Positions 17,020 through 25,164 of a stretch of 64,000 nucleotides of DNA are shown here, one piece after another. The DNA comes from Pasteurella testudinis DSM 23072 (lineage in GTDB: Bacteria; Pseudomonadota; Gammaproteobacteria; Enterobacterales; Pasteurellaceae). Location: assembly GCF_900176075.1 (NCBI RefSeq), contig NZ_FWWV01000057.1, forward strand, positions 37,379 through 101,378. The letters run 5' to 3'. The translations under genes and the position numbers were made by a program. Every line of letters starts with the position of its first letter. Position 1 is the first letter of the stretch. Under the pieces are notes generated by a model that did not search any database, was not told the DNA's origin, and saw only the letters and a list, made by a program, of their open reading frames with translations.

Positions 17020-17481
17020 ATGCCACAGCGCAGCGGCCTGCAACAGGATATCGACGTTTTTTTCAGAAACATCAACAGCATCAACGGCTTGTATCACCAG
17101 TTTGCCAAACAACTCGGCGTCAGCTACAGCACGCTGGCGGTGCTGTACTGTCTGTATCTGCACCGGCCGTGCACGCAAAAAAACATCGGCGACAACTGGT
17201 GGCTGCCGAAGCAGACGGTGCACAATGTGTGCAAAGAAATGCTGGAAAAACAGTGGATTGAAGTGGTGAACATGCCCGATGCGCCGCGCGGAAAATACCT
17301 GAACCTCACCGCCGCCGGGCTGGCTTATGCCGAACCGATCGTCGGGCAGATTATCGCGCTGGAGCGCCGCGCCTTTGACAGCCTCGATGAAAACGAACGC
17401 AAACAACTGGTGGCGTTTACCGGACGCTATGTGCGGATTATTGAAGATCTGCTGGCACAGGCATATAGTGAAAAAACTTAA
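17020..17481 (+). CDS. MarR-family transcriptional regulator
   Basis: A 153-aa protein. The ATG at 17020 has AAGGA upstream and is preferred to a TTG 24 bp earlier. The winged HTH covers residues about 35-105, with the recognition helix in WWLPKQTVHNVCKEM. The same LPKQTV signature is found in the MarR proteins at 24700 and 52833. It probably represses the divergent ureohydrolase gene. Its last residues (YSEKT-stop) are encoded by the left end of the CREE at 17464, so the native C-terminus has been replaced by element sequence. The change is short and may be tolerated. Confidence 0.87.
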   Translation: MPQRSGLQQDIDVFFRNINSINGLYHQFAKQLGVSYSTLAVLYCLYLHRPCTQKNIGDNWWLPKQTVHNVCKEMLEKQWIEVVNMPDAPRGKYLNLTAAGLAYAEPIVGQIIALERRAFDSLDENERKQLVAFTGRYVRIIEDLLAQAYSEKT

Positions 17482-17571
17482 TTTTTACTACGGCGTTGCT
17501 GCGCCTAGCCGTACTACCTGTACTGTCTGCGGCTTGCTGCCTTGTATTTAAAGTTAAGTTTTTCCACTATA
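17464..17571. repeat. CREE (Correia-type MITE), type A core
   Basis: 108 bp with TATAGTGAAAAAACTTAA and its near-complement as ends, and the core CTACGGCGTTGCTGCGCC, matching the family found around neisserial genes. It overlaps the 3' end of the marR gene and provides its TAA stop. Confidence 0.87.
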
Positions 17572-17583
17572 GCCCGCGGTTGC

Positions 17584-17634
17584 AGGCCGTCTGAACCGCA
17601 CTTTGCGATTAACCAAGCGGTTTTCAGACGGCAT
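17584..17634. terminator. Hybrid DUS/USS hairpin
   Basis: AG-DUS, CCGCACTTTG, loop, then AAGCGGTT and TTCAGACGGCAT. The right USS is decayed. It is a probable terminator of the marR gene. Confidence 0.7.
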
Positions 17635-17746
17635 GATTGTTTAGTCCGGCTTCACAATGCAATAAGCGCAGCATGGTTTTTCAGACGGCATAACGATGCT
17701 AGACTGCTTGCCAGAAATGATTTGAAATAAACAAAAAGGCAATCTG

Positions 17747-18535
17747 ATGTTATATTTTTCTTTGAAACAGGTGTTTTTCGGTGCGTTGGCGGCATTGGCG
17801 CTGGCGGCGCCGTTGAGCCATGCGCAAACCACGCCGGATAAGGCAGGAGATTCGATGAAAGCGATTAAAAATATTGTGTTGGTGCACGGCGCATTTGCCG
17901 ACGGTTCAAGCTGGGCGGCAGTAACGGCGCGTTTGCAGGCTGCCGGATTCCGGGTGACGGCGGTGCAGAATCCGCTCACTTCGCTGGCCGATGACGTGGC
18001 CGCCACCGAACGGGTGTTGGCGCGGCAGGACGGTGATGTGCTGCTGGTCGGCCACTCGTGGGGCGGGGCGGTGATTACTCAGGCAGGCAACCACGAAAAA
18101 GTGAAAAAGCTGGTGTATGTGTCGGCGCTGGTGCCCGATAGCGGCGAATCGGTGGCGGATTTGCTCGAGCGCCTGAACGCGCCGATGGAAGGATTGCAGC
18201 CCGACAGCGCAGGCTGGCTGTGGCTTGATAATGCGGCGGCGTATCAACAGGTGATGGCAAACGATTTGAGCGAAAGTGCGGTACGGGCGCTGGTGGCGGT
18301 GCAACAGCCGATGCGTGCCGCCGCCTTCGGCGACAAAGTCACGCAGGCTGCCTGGCGCGGCAAACCCAGCGCTTATGTGCTGACCGAACAAGACCACGCC
18401 CTCGCCCCGACGGTGCAACAGCGGCTGGCGGCACAAATCAATGCCCGTGTCAGCCGGATAAACGCCTCACATTTGTCACTGCTGTCGCAACCCGATGCAG
18501 TGGCAGCGGCCATTCAAGCCGCGGCGCAGGAGTAA
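17747..18535 (+). CDS. Exported alpha/beta hydrolase (EstC-like)
   Basis: A 262-aa protein with an N-terminal signal peptide of about 26 residues (cleavage near SHA-QTT). The hydrolase core opens IVLVHGAFADGSSW (oxyanion HG) and has the nucleophile elbow GHSWGG (Ser104). The late acid and His lie in the LTEQDHAL and NASHLSLL segments, a complete triad. Compact hydrolases of this type are esterases or polyketide/hydroxynitrile-like enzymes. Substrate unknown; periplasmic location follows from the signal peptide. It stands alone between two DUS/USS hairpins and is one of four exported alpha/beta hydrolases in the window. Confidence 0.83.
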   Translation: MLYFSLKQVFFGALAALALAAPLSHAQTTPDKAGDSMKAIKNIVLVHGAFADGSSWAAVTARLQAAGFRVTAVQNPLTSLADDVAATERVLARQDGDVLLVGHSWGGAVITQAGNHEKVKKLVYVSALVPDSGESVADLLERLNAPMEGLQPDSAGWLWLDNAAAYQQVMANDLSESAVRALVAVQQPMRAAAFGDKVTQAAWRGKPSAYVLTEQDHALAPTVQQRLAAQINARVSRINASHLSLLSQPDAVAAAIQAAAQE

Positions 18536-18615
18536 ATCGGCACACGGCAGCTGCCATCCGCCCGCCGTGTTTGTCCGGTGTTGCCGCACAGGCGGGTTTG
18601 ATTCGGATAAGGCAG

Positions 18616-18666
18616 ATGCCGTCTGAACCGCACTTTAAACGTGATAAAAGTGCGGTTCGGGCGGTG
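18616..18666. terminator. Hybrid DUS/USS hairpin
   Basis: AT-DUS followed by CCGCACTTTA and, after a loop, AAAGTGCGGTTCGGGCGG. It lies between the convergent hydrolase and LysE genes and can serve both. Confidence 0.75.
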
Positions 18667-18678
18667 TGTTATCCGTTG

Positions 18679-19293
18679 TCAGGCCGTCTGCAACATGCCG
18701 ATCAGCAGCCACGCCGAAATCGCCATCATCGCCATGCCGGACAAGCGGCTGATGTTGGCGGCATAGTGCGGGCGTTTTTTCATCACCGCGCCCACCCCGA
18801 AACCGACAAGCGGATAAATCACGGCGCAATTTGCCAGATGAACCAAGCCCAAGGTCAAAATTTGCGCCGGAATCGGCCAGCCGGCCTGCGTGCTTAAAAA
18901 CGGCGGTGTCAATGCGATAAACCCCAACAAAACCTTGGGATTCAAACCGCTGGCACGGATGCCGTTCGTGATCCACCGCCGGGCGGCTTGCGGCTCGGCG
19001 GTGGTTTGCACCGCACGGCTTGGCGCGCGCAAAGTCTGCACCCCGAGCCACGCCAAATAGGCCGCCCCCACCAACGTCAAACCGTGCAGCAACACAGGGT
19101 TTGCCACCACCACCGCGCCCACGCCGGCCATCACCAAAAAAATCACCAGCAGATAGCCCAGCAGCATGCCGAACAACGCCGACCACACCCGTCCGCCCGC
19201 AGCGGCCGCCATCACATATGCCCAATCCATTCCCGGCGTGAGTACCAAACTCAGCGACAATACCCAAAACCCCACCATCAATTGTTCAATCAT
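18679..19293 (-). CDS. LysE/RhtB-family amino acid exporter
   Basis: A 204-aa integral membrane protein. The start at 19293 gives the family N-terminus (MIEQLMVGFWVLSLSLVLTPG) with an AGGTG ribosome site. About six transmembrane segments are visible, with the conserved TPG near residue 20 and NPKVLLGF around residue 120. RhtB/LysE proteins export amino acids or their analogues by proton exchange. It is divergent from an Lrp/AsnC regulator at 19402, the standard arrangement for exporters induced by their substrate. Substrate not predictable. Confidence 0.88.
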   Translation of the reverse strand: MIEQLMVGFWVLSLSLVLTPGMDWAYVMAAAAGGRVWSALFGMLLGYLLVIFLVMAGVGAVVVANPVLLHGLTLVGAAYLAWLGVQTLRAPSRAVQTTAEPQAARRWITNGIRASGLNPKVLLGFIALTPPFLSTQAGWPIPAQILTLGLVHLANCAVIYPLVGFGVGAVMKKRPHYAANISRLSGMAMMAISAWLLIGMLQTA

Positions 19294-19401
19294 CTTGCAC
19301 CTGCTCCACTTCATTTTCATGCCGGTATTATAAAAAAACGATGTGGCAATGGGTTTGCGGTTTTTGCTATAATTTTGCTTATTTTTAGAAGATTTTCGCA
19401 G

Positions 19402-19854
19402 ATGGACAGTATAGATAAGAAAATTCTTGCGGTATTGCAAGAAAACGGACGAATTTCCCTCACCGAGCTGGCCGACATGGTCAATATCAGCCTGTCGCCC
19501 TGCCAGCGGCGGGTCAGAGCCATGGAGCAAGCGGGTGTGATCGACGGCTACCGCGCACGGCTGAATCCGAATCGAGTGGGGTTGAATTTTTCGGCGATGG
19601 TATTTGTGATGTTGAAAGAAGTCAGCCACGAGCCGGCCGAACGGTTTGAGCAGGCAATCAAAGACATTCCCGAAATCGTGCAGGCCGACCGCTTGTTCGG
19701 CGAAACCGATTACCTGCTGCACATCACCACCCGCGATTTGGACAGCTTTCAAGTGCTGTACGACCGCCGTTTGGTGCATCTGCCCAATGTTCAGCGCATG
19801 ACCAGCACACTGGTGATGAAAAAAGTGATTCCGCCGCGGGGGCTGCCGCTTTGA
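19402..19854 (+). CDS. Lrp/AsnC-family transcriptional regulator
   Basis: A 150-aa protein. The ATG at 19402 gives the canonical start MDSIDKKILAVLQENGRIS. The N-terminal HTH (LADMVNISLSPCQRRVRAME) is followed by the RAM effector domain from about residue 65 (SAMVFVMLKE ... DRLFGETDYLLHI). Full length for the family. It probably controls the divergent LysE-type exporter in response to an amino acid. A second Lrp-type gene is at 37637. A lone AG-DUS follows at 19953. Confidence 0.9.
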   Translation: MDSIDKKILAVLQENGRISLTELADMVNISLSPCQRRVRAMEQAGVIDGYRARLNPNRVGLNFSAMVFVMLKEVSHEPAERFEQAIKDIPEIVQADRLFGETDYLLHITTRDLDSFQVLYDRRLVHLPNVQRMTSTLVMKKVIPPRGLPL

Positions 19855-19989
19855 ACCGCACGGCTGCGCGACGCGGTGGCGACAGGTGCAAAGCGGCAAT
19901 TTCAGCCGCTGCCCGCAGGCGGTTAAGGCTTTGATGGCGTTTTTGAAACAACAGGCCGTCTGAACGATCAGATGATGATTTCAGTATTA

Positions 19990-21336
19990 TCAAATCAGCG
20001 CTATGATTTTATCCGCTTCTCTGATACCGCTTAAATAAGCCCCATGAACTGTTGAAAAATAGTCCGCTTCTGTATGTTCGCCTGCAAAAAATAATTTATC
20101 GTTCACTTCTTGCGCCAAATCATCAAAGTGCTGCATTTCCGTCCCGACCGCCGTATATGAATAAGCACCGAAAGCGTTTTCATTACTTTGCCATTTGGTT
20201 CTTAACATATTGGTTGGGTGCGGAATGCTGTTGCCGTAAATATCTTTTAAGTGCGACATGATTTCATGGATGATTTCCGTATCCGTCATGGTTTCTGTCT
20301 GCCTTGCATAATCCGCATAGGCGAACGTCATTAAAGCATTTACATCGGGATGAAATTTTTTAACATTTACAAAATAGTTAAACTTATCTCGGATTTCAGG
20401 CGTGTAGGATATGTATTGAACATCGTCCCAAAAGGCATTATCCCAAGTCAGCAAGAATTTATTGACGCAATTCATGCCTACTTTTTGTATTGCATTTTGT
20501 TTGACAGCCGGCAAATTTGGAATAAATTCAATGGCATTCGATTTTAATACACCCAAAGGAACGGTGACTAATACATAATCTGCTTCTGCTATATTTTCAT
20601 TGTGTGTTACTTTGATTTTCGAGCCTGAATAATCAATTTTTGCAACCCGTTGATTAAGCTGGATGTGCAAATCCTTTGCCAAAAAACGGGCGATGGTGTC
20701 GTAACCGTTGGTTGCGATTTCTTCAATGCCGCCAAATTCTTCACCTTCATGATAGAGCAGTGAAGAAAGATTATCCAAATCGCCGCAGTCGAATGTAACA
20801 TAGGTAGAAAGTAAAAATTTCCAAAGTCTGTCGTTTGCTTTTTCCGGATATAATTTATTGAAAACAGTTTCAAAACTTTGTGTGGTGCTGCCGCTGTCCA
20901 CCATTGTGGCAAGAATTGTGTGCAGCTCTTCTTCGGCACGGTCATAGGTGGTGGCACTTCTTAAAATTCCGCCAAGATCGTAGGATTTTCTGTTTTTATC
21001 GACAGTATGATAGCTGTTCATTCCCGCCTGCCGTGCCAGCGCAGTGATGGGGTTTCCTTTAATTCCGTGTATCCAGCTCGCACCTTCATCAAAGCTGATG
21101 CCCAAACTTCGATTGGTACGCAAACGCCCGCCAACCGTCTCTTGTGCCTCTAAAATTATTACATCAAATCCTTTTTCCCGCAGTTTTTTAGCTGCCGCCA
21201 AACCTGAGATACCCGCACCGACAATAACAACGGTTTTTTTATTCGCAGAAACACCTTGTTTTGGCTTGCAAGCAGTTGCCGTCATCAATACAGGCAAGCC
21301 CATCAATGAGCTTTTTATAAATTTTCTTCTTTGCAT
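19990..21336 (-). CDS. Exported FAD-dependent amine oxidase (flavin monoamine oxidase family)
   Basis: A 448-aa protein. The N-terminus has RRKFIKSS, a twin-arginine-like motif, a hydrophobic stretch and a lipobox-like TATAC, so it may be exported folded and lipid-anchored. The FAD-binding Rossmann motif is VIVGAGISGLAAA (about residue 37), followed by the ExxxxxGGRLRT dinucleotide extension. The C-terminal FAD contact region is FFAGEHTEADYFSTVHGAYLSG. These are hallmarks of monoamine/polyamine oxidases. Substrate unknown. It is less GC-rich than its neighbours and carries no DUS inside, suggesting separate acquisition. A shorter, unexported relative lies at 40101. Confidence 0.85.
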   Translation of the reverse strand: MQRRKFIKSSLMGLPVLMTATACKPKQGVSANKKTVVIVGAGISGLAAAKKLREKGFDVIILEAQETVGGRLRTNRSLGISFDEGASWIHGIKGNPITALARQAGMNSYHTVDKNRKSYDLGGILRSATTYDRAEEELHTILATMVDSGSTTQSFETVFNKLYPEKANDRLWKFLLSTYVTFDCGDLDNLSSLLYHEGEEFGGIEEIATNGYDTIARFLAKDLHIQLNQRVAKIDYSGSKIKVTHNENIAEADYVLVTVPLGVLKSNAIEFIPNLPAVKQNAIQKVGMNCVNKFLLTWDNAFWDDVQYISYTPEIRDKFNYFVNVKKFHPDVNALMTFAYADYARQTETMTDTEIIHEIMSHLKDIYGNSIPHPTNMLRTKWQSNENAFGAYSYTAVGTEMQHFDDLAQEVNDKLFFAGEHTEADYFSTVHGAYLSGIREADKIIALI

Positions 21337-21557
21337 TTTCGCTGAAACCTCATTTTGGGGTGGTTGTCGGTGGAATGTAAGGTTCGGTGCTTGGTTACAT
21401 CATGGATTGTTATACCCAGCTTCCACTCTACACGCTGTAAACCGCCACGAACATCAGTCTGATTAACGCCGTTTTGAATCTTTGATTTGCCAAAGTGCGG
21501 TTCAAACCGTGCGATTTAATCGCTTTTATGCCGCCTTTGCGTAACATGATTGAAAGA

Positions 21558-21664
21558 TATAGTCTTTTAAATTCAATTTAGTACATCGTCAAACTCGCTC
21601 ATAAGTACTACTTGTACTATTTTCGCTCGTTTTCCTTGTTCTAAAATGAATTTATTTGACTATA
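21558..21664. repeat. CREE (Correia-type MITE), type B core
   Basis: 107 bp with ends TATAGTCTTTTAAATTCAAT and GACTATA and the B core CGTCAAACTCGCTC. It lies in the 458-bp gap between the amine oxidase and LysR genes. The rest of the gap holds one USS core (AAGTGCGGT) at about 21492 and the hairpin at 21746, and no gene. Confidence 0.85.
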
Positions 21665-21745
21665 CAATCACTTGCAAAACGGTTTGGGGACGATGTGATG
21701 GCTTTTCAAGTTAAAGTAAGCCAAGTGCGGTGTTTTTGCAAAGGG

Positions 21746-21800
21746 AGGCCGTCTGAAACCGCACTTTTGCTTGTTTTCAACGGGAAAAGTGCGGTTAATG
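21746..21800. terminator. Hybrid DUS/USS hairpin
   Basis: AG-DUS, CCGCACTTTTGC, loop, GGGAAAAGTGCGG. The right DUS is decayed (TTAATGCGGCG) where it overlaps the end of the minus-strand LysR gene. It terminates that gene. Confidence 0.7.
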
Positions 21801-22718
21801 CGGCGTTGCAGATTCGGTGCGTGCCAGTAAAAAATCAACCAACACATTGATTTTTCTCGCCTGCGTGCTGTTTTTCAGGTAGTAGAGATAGGTCGGGGGA
21901 TAGGTGTACCAATGCGGTTCCAACACAGGCACCAGCATGGTTTTGTCCGCCTCTTGCCGGTAAAGCGGCTCGAAGATCCGGCCTATGCCCAAGTGGCGGC
22001 AAACCGCGTCGTTGACCATATTGATGTCGTTACAAATCAGCGCCAGCGGCATGGTGACGCACACGGGCTCGGCCTGCTCGATAAGCCGCAGCGGCAGCAG
22101 GGATTTTGAGGTCATCAGGCGGTAGCCGATCAATTTGTGCTGCTGCAAATCGTCGATGCAGGCGGGGGTGCCGTGTCGGGCGAGGTAGGCCGGCGAGGCA
22201 AACAGCCCTTCGCGCATCGGTGCCAGCAGTTTGCGCGCCACCATGCCTTCGTCAATCTGATCACCGAAGCGGATGCCGAGATCGAATTCCTCCGCCAGAA
22301 TATCGATGGTGCCGTCGTTCAGCGACACTTCCAGCAGAATTTGCGGATAGCTTTGGCAAAATTCGGCAAACAGTGGCCGTAACGCGGCGTGATAGGCCAA
22401 GCGGGAAACGGTGATTTTGATGTGGCCGGACGGCGTTTGCGCCAGCTCGCGCACTTGGTCGAAAGCCTGTTCCAGATTGTGCAGGCTGTGGGCGGTTTGG
22501 CCGTGCAGCAAGCGTCCGGCTTCCGTCAGCTTGATGCTGCGGGTGTTGCGCACAAACAGCGGCAAGCCCAGTTGTTGTTCCAGTAATTTTAATGATTTGC
22601 TGACGGCGGTGGCGCTGATGTGTAGCTTGCGTGCGGCAGCGGCGATGTTGCCCTCGCGCACGATGGTGTGAAAGACGGTTAACTGCCCGAAGATTGCGCT
22701 GTTCATGTGGTTTTTCAA
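21795..22718 (-). CDS. LysR-type transcriptional regulator
   Basis: A 307-aa, full-length LysR protein. The winged HTH is at residues about 10-70 (AAAARKLHISATAVSKSLKLLEQQLG), then the linker and the periplasmic-binding-like effector domain (ITVSRLAYHAALRPLF ... DLGIRFGDQ). An alternative start four residues in (MNSAIF) is possible. It is divergent from the WrbA-like flavoprotein at 22890, which it likely regulates. The shared 171-bp promoter is AT-rich with a TATAAT at about 22799. Confidence 0.9.
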   Translation of the reverse strand: MKNHMNSAIFGQLTVFHTIVREGNIAAAARKLHISATAVSKSLKLLEQQLGLPLFVRNTRSIKLTEAGRLLHGQTAHSLHNLEQAFDQVRELAQTPSGHIKITVSRLAYHAALRPLFAEFCQSYPQILLEVSLNDGTIDILAEEFDLGIRFGDQIDEGMVARKLLAPMREGLFASPAYLARHGTPACIDDLQQHKLIGYRLMTSKSLLPLRLIEQAEPVCVTMPLALICNDINMVNDAVCRHLGIGRIFEPLYRQEADKTMLVPVLEPHWYTYPPTYLYYLKNSTQARKINVLVDFLLARTESATPH

Positions 22719-22889
22719 TGGGGTTTGCCTGCTGATATTAAGAACTTTTGGTTGTGATTCTATCCATTATTAACCATTAAAAGTTTTTATTCAACTGTCT
22801 TATAATAACCAAGATTGGTATTCCGGCACGGCGTGTTCAGCGGCGATAAAACGGGATTGTTTTCACTTTAGACGAATGAGGAATGGGTA

Positions 22890-23480
22890 ATGGTAAAAGT
22901 AGCGATCGTATATCACAGCGGCAAAGGCCACACGGCCATGCAGGCACAATCCATCAAAAACGGCGCCGAATCGGTGGAAGGGGTGGAGGTGTTGTATTGG
23001 AACGTGGAAGAAGCCGCCGACAAACTGGATTTGCTCGACGGCGCTGATGCGATTGTGTTCGGCTGCCCGACGTATATGGGCAATGTTTCGGCCGGCATGA
23101 AAGCCTTTCAGGAACATGCGGTTTCACGCTGGTCCAGCCGTGCCTGGCAGGATAAAATCGCCGGTGCGTTCACTACCTCGACCAATTTGGCCGGCGACAA
23201 GGAAAACACCTTGATGGGCTTGCTCACCAATGCCATGCAGTTGGGCATGATTTTCGTCAGCCTCGGCATCATACCTGCGGCCAACGAGCCGGAATCGCTG
23301 CACACGGCGGCAGGGCCGAGCGAAAACGCCGTCAACCGCACCGACACCAGCTTGGGTGCGGTGGCCAGCGCCATGCTGTGCGAACCGGAACAAATGGCCA
23401 AAGGCGATTTGGAAACGGCATATCTCTACGGGCAACGCATCGCCAATATCACCTGCCAATTTGTGCGCGGACGCCGATAA
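22890..23480 (+). CDS. WrbA-like NAD(P)H:quinone oxidoreductase/flavodoxin-fold protein
   Basis: A 196-aa flavoprotein. The FMN phosphate loop is YHSGKGHTAMQA (residues 8-19), and the second FMN contact is VFGCPTYMGNVSAGMKAF (from about residue 57), as in WrbA/flavodoxin-like reductases. TTSTNLAGDKENTL follows as the third loop. The family reduces quinones using NAD(P)H. It is divergent from the LysR regulator upstream, the recurrent pattern in this window. A hybrid DUS/USS terminator follows 40 bp after the stop. Confidence 0.85.
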   Translation: MVKVAIVYHSGKGHTAMQAQSIKNGAESVEGVEVLYWNVEEAADKLDLLDGADAIVFGCPTYMGNVSAGMKAFQEHAVSRWSSRAWQDKIAGAFTTSTNLAGDKENTLMGLLTNAMQLGMIFVSLGIIPAANEPESLHTAAGPSENAVNRTDTSLGAVASAMLCEPEQMAKGDLETAYLYGQRIANITCQFVRGRR

Positions 23481-23520
23481 GCACGGTGTCACGCGGGGCG
23501 TGTTTACGCCAGCTGTTTTC

Positions 23521-23579
23521 AGGCCGTCTGAACGCCTTTTTCCTTGTTTTCAAAGGAAAAAGTGCGGTTCAGACGGCCT
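23521..23579. terminator. Hybrid DUS/USS hairpin
   Basis: Perfect AG-DUS inverted pair. The inner arms CCTTTTTCCTTG and CAAAGGAAAAAGTGCGG contain the USS. Long stable stem after the flavoprotein gene. Confidence 0.85.
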
Positions 23580-23638
23580 TGTTGTGCTATGCTTAAAAAC
23601 CATTATCACGGACAAACCCGCCGACAGGAAACGAAACC

Positions 23639-24580
23639 ATGCTTGACGCAATCCACGACCTTCCGAATGCCGACACCTTTGCAAAAACCGACCTCATCGA
23701 CAAAGGGTGGTCGAGCGATAAAAAATACTGCGTAACAACGGTTTACGGCGAAAAACGATTACTGCGTATCTCGGATATCGCCGAATATGAAAACAAAAAG
23801 CACGAATTTGAACTGATGAAGCGTTTTTCATTGACGGGTATCAAGATGTCGCAACCGCTTGATTTCGGCATCTGTCATGGCGGAAAAAGTGTCTATCAGC
23901 TGCTGACTTGGTGCGAGGGCGAGGAGGCAAAAGAATTGTTGCCGTCGCTATCGCAACAAGTGCAATATGAATTCGGTTGCAAAGCAGGGCAAATGCTGAG
24001 AACCATGCAGGCGGTTGAAAGCCATCCGCCCTCCGCCGATTGGGCAACGGTGTATGGCGGTAAAGTCAGACAGTATCTCGAAGATTATCAATCCTGCGGC
24101 GAAACATTGCTCGGTGCCGAACTGCTTTTTCCTTTTTTGAACAAACACATGTCTTGTTTGCAGCAGCGTCCGATGAGTCTGTTGCACGCCGATTTCCAGT
24201 CCGACAATATGGTGATCTCGCCGCAGAACGAGCTGTATGTCATCGATTTTCAAGGCAGCGGTTTGGTGGATCCCTATTATGCACTGACGGGGGCGATGGT
24301 CACGGCAGAGGTGAGCCCGCCGTTTGCCATCGGGCAGCTCCACAGCTATTTTGACGGTGATGTGCCGGCGGATTTTTGGACGCTCAATGCGTTTTATCTG
24401 GCGGCGGAAAGCATTCATGCCTTTACGGTGGCGGTCACTTTGGGCAAGGAAGAAGTGGCGTATTCAAATGAATTGATGCGGACGATGCTGGCGTGGTTCG
24501 ATAATTTGAACAACCTTGTGCCGGGCTGGTTTATCGTAAAAGATTGTTTGACGCAAAACGACCGGTTTTTGAGTGCATAA
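23639..24580 (+). CDS. Aminoglycoside-phosphotransferase-family (APH) small-molecule kinase
   Basis: A 313-aa protein with the APH/choline-kinase fold. The catalytic Brenner motif is LLHADFQSDNMVI (His183, Asp185, Asn190), and the metal Asp is in VIDFQGSGLVDPYY (Asp203). The nucleotide-binding N-lobe is residues about 15-95. The family includes aminoglycoside, choline, homoserine and sugar kinases. There is no specific sign of antibiotic resistance, so the substrate is open. It is a single-gene unit between two DUS regions. Confidence 0.8.
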   Translation: MLDAIHDLPNADTFAKTDLIDKGWSSDKKYCVTTVYGEKRLLRISDIAEYENKKHEFELMKRFSLTGIKMSQPLDFGICHGGKSVYQLLTWCEGEEAKELLPSLSQQVQYEFGCKAGQMLRTMQAVESHPPSADWATVYGGKVRQYLEDYQSCGETLLGAELLFPFLNKHMSCLQQRPMSLLHADFQSDNMVISPQNELYVIDFQGSGLVDPYYALTGAMVTAEVSPPFAIGQLHSYFDGDVPADFWTLNAFYLAAESIHAFTVAVTLGKEEVAYSNELMRTMLAWFDNLNNLVPGWFIVKDCLTQNDRFLSA

Positions 24581-24661
24581 AACAGACGGCCTTGTTGTGC
24601 TTGGCGGTTTGAGAAAATGAGTAAAATTTCATCGCACCCCTTGCAAAAAGTCTTAAAAATG

Positions 24662-24674
24662 ACTAAAATAGTCA
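24662..24674. promoter_or_regulatory. Palindromic operator upstream of marR
   Basis: GACTA-AAA-TAGTC, a perfect 13-bp inverted repeat 25 bp before the marR start at 24700, followed by a related GGACTATTTTA box at about 24690. It is probably an autoregulatory site. Confidence 0.55.
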
Positions 24675-24699
24675 AATTGATAACTTTTAGGACTATTTT

Positions 24700-25164
24700 A
24701 TGCATTCAATCTACAATCTTGACGAGCTGGACAGTTTGGTCAGCGAAATCGGTGATTTGCACGAACAATGGGTGAGGCAACACGAGTTGGGCTTCAACCA
24801 TTTTGCGGTGTTGTATTCGCTTGCCACGGAAGGGCAATACACCCAACAGCAGATTTGCCAAGACTGGCTGCTGCCCAAGCAAACCGTGTTTAATGTGTGC
24901 AAAGCGTTCAGACAAAGCGGCATGGTGCAAATGCACAGCAATCCTGCCAACGGGCGTGAGCGGATTTTGCAATTGACCGCAGCAGGCAAAGCCAAAGCCC
25001 TGCCGGTGGTAGCGGCACATCAAGCCTTGAGCGAGCGGTTGTTCGAAGAATTCGGGGCAGAACAGTCCGAGCAACTGTTTGATTTGTTGCAGCAGTTTTT
25101 GCAATTGTTCAAGCACACCGTCGCCCAAGATGCCGGGCAGGAAAGGCGGCAGGAGCGTAGCTGA
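24700..25164 (+). CDS. MarR-family transcriptional regulator
   Basis: A 154-aa protein with a central winged HTH. The recognition helix DWLLPKQTVFNVCKAF closely matches that of the MarR proteins at 17020 and 52833. The C-terminal helices (LFEEFGAEQSEQLFDLLQQFLQLF) form the dimerisation region. The stop overlaps the start of the following membrane protein gene (TGATG), giving an operon of regulator plus transporter part. It probably represses its own operon through the inverted repeat just upstream. Confidence 0.87.
   Translation: MHSIYNLDELDSLVSEIGDLHEQWVRQHELGFNHFAVLYSLATEGQYTQQQICQDWLLPKQTVFNVCKAFRQSGMVQMHSNPANGRERILQLTAAGKAKALPVVAAHQALSERLFEEFGAEQSEQLFDLLQQFLQLFKHTVAQDAGQERRQERS

Noticed and set aside
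23639..24580. Calling the APH-family kinase an antibiotic-resistance gene
   Set aside because: The motifs only define the kinase fold; many members act on metabolites and there is no resistance context.
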